A stretch of DNA of 42,442 nt from CAWFZT01 sp963820415 (lineage in GTDB: Bacteria > Chloroflexota > Anaerolineae > Anaerolineales > Anaerolineaceae), in contig CAWFZT010000001.1 of assembly GCA_963820415.1 (NCBI GenBank), positions 1 through 42,442 on the forward strand, given 5' to 3'. The position numbers were made by a program, and so were the translations under genes. Below, piece by piece: positions 40,184 through 42,442 of the stretch (within the stretch, counting starts at the first letter, position 1; each line of letters opens with the position of its first letter). Under the pieces are notes generated by a model. That model did not search any database and was not told the DNA's origin. It was given only the letters and a program-made list of their open reading frames with translations.

Positions 40184-42211
40184 CTACGGGGATGTACCAG
40201 CGGCACACCGAAACCCGAGGTTGTTGTACCATCCCTCGGCTGTGAGCCTGCCCCGGTAAGAAGAGCTGACGTCCACATCATTATTGTCCCAGGCGCCACC
40301 GCGCAGCACACGATTGAACCCTGTTGGCGGCCCGGTTGGATTGCGAGCCGGCGACTGCTGATAATAGGTATCTCGGTACCAGTCGTTCACCCATTCCCAC
40401 ACGTTACCGGCCATATCCAGCGCCCCATATGGGCTGGCGCCGGAGAGATAGCTGCCAACTGCGGCCGTATCACCTACACTTATTTTGGAAATGTTGTTCA
40501 GCAGGCTTTGGTTCGGCGCAGTGTTGCCCCACGGGTAAATACGCCCGTCCACGCCGCGCGCTGCCTTCTCCCACTCAGCCTCCGACGGCAACCGCCGCCC
40601 GGCCCAGGTACAGTACGCCTGGGCCTGGTTCCAGTCCACGTAGATCACCGGGTAGTTGGCATACTGGCTCTCCCCATAATAAGAAATGCGGGTAGCCGAG
40701 CTAGTTTCATGCGGAGTAGTACACTGACCGCCCGCCACACACCTGGCATACTCGGCGTTGGTCACTACGGTCTGGTCGATCCAGAAGGCATCCAGATAGA
40801 CGGTGTGCTGCGGCAGCTCATCGTCATTCGCCTTACTATCTTTGGCCTTGTCCGAGCCCATCAGGAAATTGCCGGCCGGGACATATACCATCACCATACT
40901 ATCCTTGGGGGAAACGTGGGTCGAGCCAATCCCAAGGGTGCGCATGAGTGTTGGTGCGGGGGGCATGGTTGGCATAGGCGGCACTGGAGTAACCGTTGGC
41001 GGCAACGCCGCCAGAGCCTGTGCCGTCTGCGCGACTGCCAGACTGAAGGTATACTTGCCGATCCCCCAGCCTAACAGCGCCACCAGCCCAAGCAGAACAA
41101 TTACCCCAATCCCCGCCCATACCCACCGGTTTACGGTAGGGCGCGCTATAGCGGTTTTTATCGGAAGGCCCACCGGGATAATGACGCGGTCTGCGGGTGG
41201 TGGTTCAACCACGCCAGCCGGCGGCATGCTGGCAGCCGGCGGCGAGACTGGTATTCCCGGTCTGGTTTCTTCCGTCTGTAGAATTTCCAGTCCCGGCGGT
41301 TTGGGGGCAGCCGCAGGCGCTTCCGGGTGCATGATCACCGGCTCGAAAACCTCCGGCTGCAGCGGCTGGACCGGCCTGTAAGAGGTGGCCAATCCTTCCA
41401 GCGCGGCAGCGAACTCACCCATGCTGGCGTAACGCTCCTCCGGTTTCTTCGCCAGCGCCTTGTAGAGCACCTTTTCCACTTCTTCGGGCAGTCCAGGCAC
41501 AAAGCTGCGCGGGCGGGGCAGCGGGTCGTTGGATTGTTTCAAAAAAACCGCCGCCGGGGTATCCGCCGTGTAAGGCTTGCTTCCCGTAACCAGCTCGTAG
41601 AACACCACCCCCAGCGAGTAGATGTCACTTTGCGTCGAGATCTGGTTGAACCACTGCTCCGGCGCCATGTATTCCGGCGTACCGATGGCTACATTGGTGC
41701 CGGTCAGCGTGTTACCGCCCTCCAGGCCCAGGATCTTAGCGATGCCGAAATCCGATACCATCGGCTGACCCTTGTCTGTGAGTAAAATATTGCCCGGCTT
41801 GATGTCGCGGTGAATGAGATTTTTTTCGTGGGCATACTCCAGCGCCCGCGCTACCGGGGCCAGCAGCCGCGCCGCCTGGTCGTACGGCATCCGTTCCCCG
41901 GCTAACTCCTTGAGCGTACCGCCCGGTAGGTACACCATAACCAGGTAAGGCGTGCCTTTGTACTCGCCGTAATCGGTCACTTTGACAATGTTGGGATGGG
42001 TCAGGCGGGCAACTTCTTTAGCCTCACGTTCGAAGCGTTTGAGCGTCTTCTCTACTTCAACGGGCGGCAATTGTTCCATGCGGATAAACTTGACCGCCAC
42101 CTCGCATTCCAAACGCGTATCATAGGCGCGGTAAACCGCCGCCATGCCGCCCTGCCCGAGCGGTTCAATGATCCTGTAACGGCCGATATCCTGTCCTGTA
42201 AAGTTGGTCAT
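40184..42211 (-). CDS. Membrane Ser/Thr protein kinase with extracellular formylglycine-enzyme-like (sulfatase-modifying factor) domain
   Basis: Residues 11-275 are a PknB-type kinase: glycine loop GQGGMAAVY, Lys41 in VAVKF, HRDIKPGN (Asp136), DFG (Asp154) and APEQ. A proline-rich linker and one transmembrane helix (about 363-385) follow. Residues about 438-675 form an FGE-sulfatase domain: MVYVPAGNFLMGSD, DAFWIDQTVVTNAEYARCV, RRLPSEAEWEKAARG, YPWGN, DMAGNVWEWVNDWY, RGGAWDN and GFRCA. Such domains are common in this phylum as ligand or substrate modules; the catalytic Cys pair of true FGE was not verified. The protein should sense an outside signal through the C-terminal domain and phosphorylate inside targets. 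The ATG at 42211 is chosen because the kinase domain begins there; the longer frame to 42292 adds unrelated residues. Confidence 0.9.
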   Translation of the reverse strand: MTNFTGQDIGRYRIIEPLGQGGMAAVYRAYDTRLECEVAVKFIRMEQLPPVEVEKTLKRFEREAKEVARLTHPNIVKVTDYGEYKGTPYLVMVYLPGGTLKELAGERMPYDQAARLLAPVARALEYAHEKNLIHRDIKPGNILLTDKGQPMVSDFGIAKILGLEGGNTLTGTNVAIGTPEYMAPEQWFNQISTQSDIYSLGVVFYELVTGSKPYTADTPAAVFLKQSNDPLPRPRSFVPGLPEEVEKVLYKALAKKPEERYASMGEFAAALEGLATSYRPVQPLQPEVFEPVIMHPEAPAAAPKPPGLEILQTEETRPGIPVSPPAASMPPAGVVEPPPADRVIIPVGLPIKTAIARPTVNRWVWAGIGVIVLLGLVALLGWGIGKYTFSLAVAQTAQALAALPPTVTPVPPMPTMPPAPTLMRTLGIGSTHVSPKDSMVMVYVPAGNFLMGSDKAKDSKANDDELPQHTVYLDAFWIDQTVVTNAEYARCVAGGQCTTPHETSSATRISYYGESQYANYPVIYVDWNQAQAYCTWAGRRLPSEAEWEKAARGVDGRIYPWGNTAPNQSLLNNISKISVGDTAAVGSYLSGASPYGALDMAGNVWEWVNDWYRDTYYQQSPARNPTGPPTGFNRVLRGGAWDNNDVDVSSSYRGRLTAEGWYNNLGFRCAAGTSP

Positions 42212-42442
42212 ACGAGGGAGCCCGTAAAAGAACGCTGAAATTATTATATATCTAAAAGGGAAAACCCTCATAACAAAAAGTCTAAAACTCACATATCTAC
42301 ATCACAAAAATCACTTGGACTTTTTTTCCTTCGGAAATATACCTCCGCATGCAACAATCCATACGAACTTATTGCACAGAACGGCTCCCAGCCTTCCCCA
42401 CAGAACGGGGATTTACATCATGGGGGGCAGGGGAAGTGGGTG
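42212..42442. other. Upstream region of the kinase gene and window end
   Basis: On the minus strand TATAAT occurs in the AT-rich run at about 42240-42252, a likely -10 for the kinase gene; no good -35 was found. The rest to the window end holds a small CCCC-ACAGAAC-GGGG hairpin and no gene. Confidence 0.35.

Noticed and set aside
1..42442. tRNA, rRNA, riboswitch, intact insertion sequence or CRISPR
   Set aside because: None was seen by eye; a covariance-model scan would be decisive and could not be run.

Overview
The window most resembles a Chloroflexota genome, probably of the class Anaerolineae. The grounds are Thr-Pro repeat tails on exported proteins, an NBR1-type Ig-like lipoprotein, a Ser/Thr kinase fused to a formylglycine-enzyme-like domain, tandem sugar-catabolism operons, high GC coding DNA and short AT-rich intergenic regions with palindromic repeats. 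This is a judgement from gene style, not from a marker gene; no rRNA, tRNA, CRISPR array or intact mobile element was seen.

Layout. Positions 1-296 hold the tail of a TipAS-type regulator. 595-2348 (-) is a beta-glucuronidase with one frameshift. 2607-4097 is an Ig-like lipoprotein. 4295-6871 is a peroxide and iron unit (frameshifted PerR-like regulator, catalase, ferritin). 7064-8856 is an Ada-like repair protein and an EamA exporter. 8871-9998 (-) is a GTPase-like DUF697 protein. 10280-13465 is larB-larC plus a DUF362 ferredoxin-like protein. 13759-16091 holds a P-loop kinase, a ROK kinase and a membrane protein. 16236-22850 (-) is a LacI-controlled sugar ABC importer with two oxidoreductases. 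22966-23531 (-) is a MazG-like protein and a HIT remnant. 23621-27273 is a pair of ABC exporter half-transporters. 27242-33814 (-) is a sugar-acid operon (uxaE, SDR uxuB, Nudix/ATC-hydrolase fusion, larA homologue, gluconokinase). 33988-42292 holds an MFS exporter, a GatZ-like protein, a GT-C glycosyltransferase, a YedF-like protein, a metallophosphoesterase and the kinase-FGE protein.

The most interesting proposal is metabolic. The 27-34 kb operon combines a tagaturonate epimerase, an SDR fructuronate reductase, a nickel-pincer LarA homologue and an FGGY gluconokinase. Together they could convert hexuronates through mannonate and gluconate to 6-phosphogluconate, bypassing mannonate dehydratase and KDG kinase. 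LarB and LarC, which make the nickel cofactor, are encoded in the same window, and a beta-glucuronidase could supply glucuronate. LarE, UxaC, UxuA and KdgK are not in the window.

Quality note. Six genes carry single-base frameshifts (seven in total), several of them in short homopolymers, and both sides of each break keep intact conserved motifs. This looks more like residual indel error in the assembly than real gene decay, except for the HIT gene, which also lacks its N-terminus.
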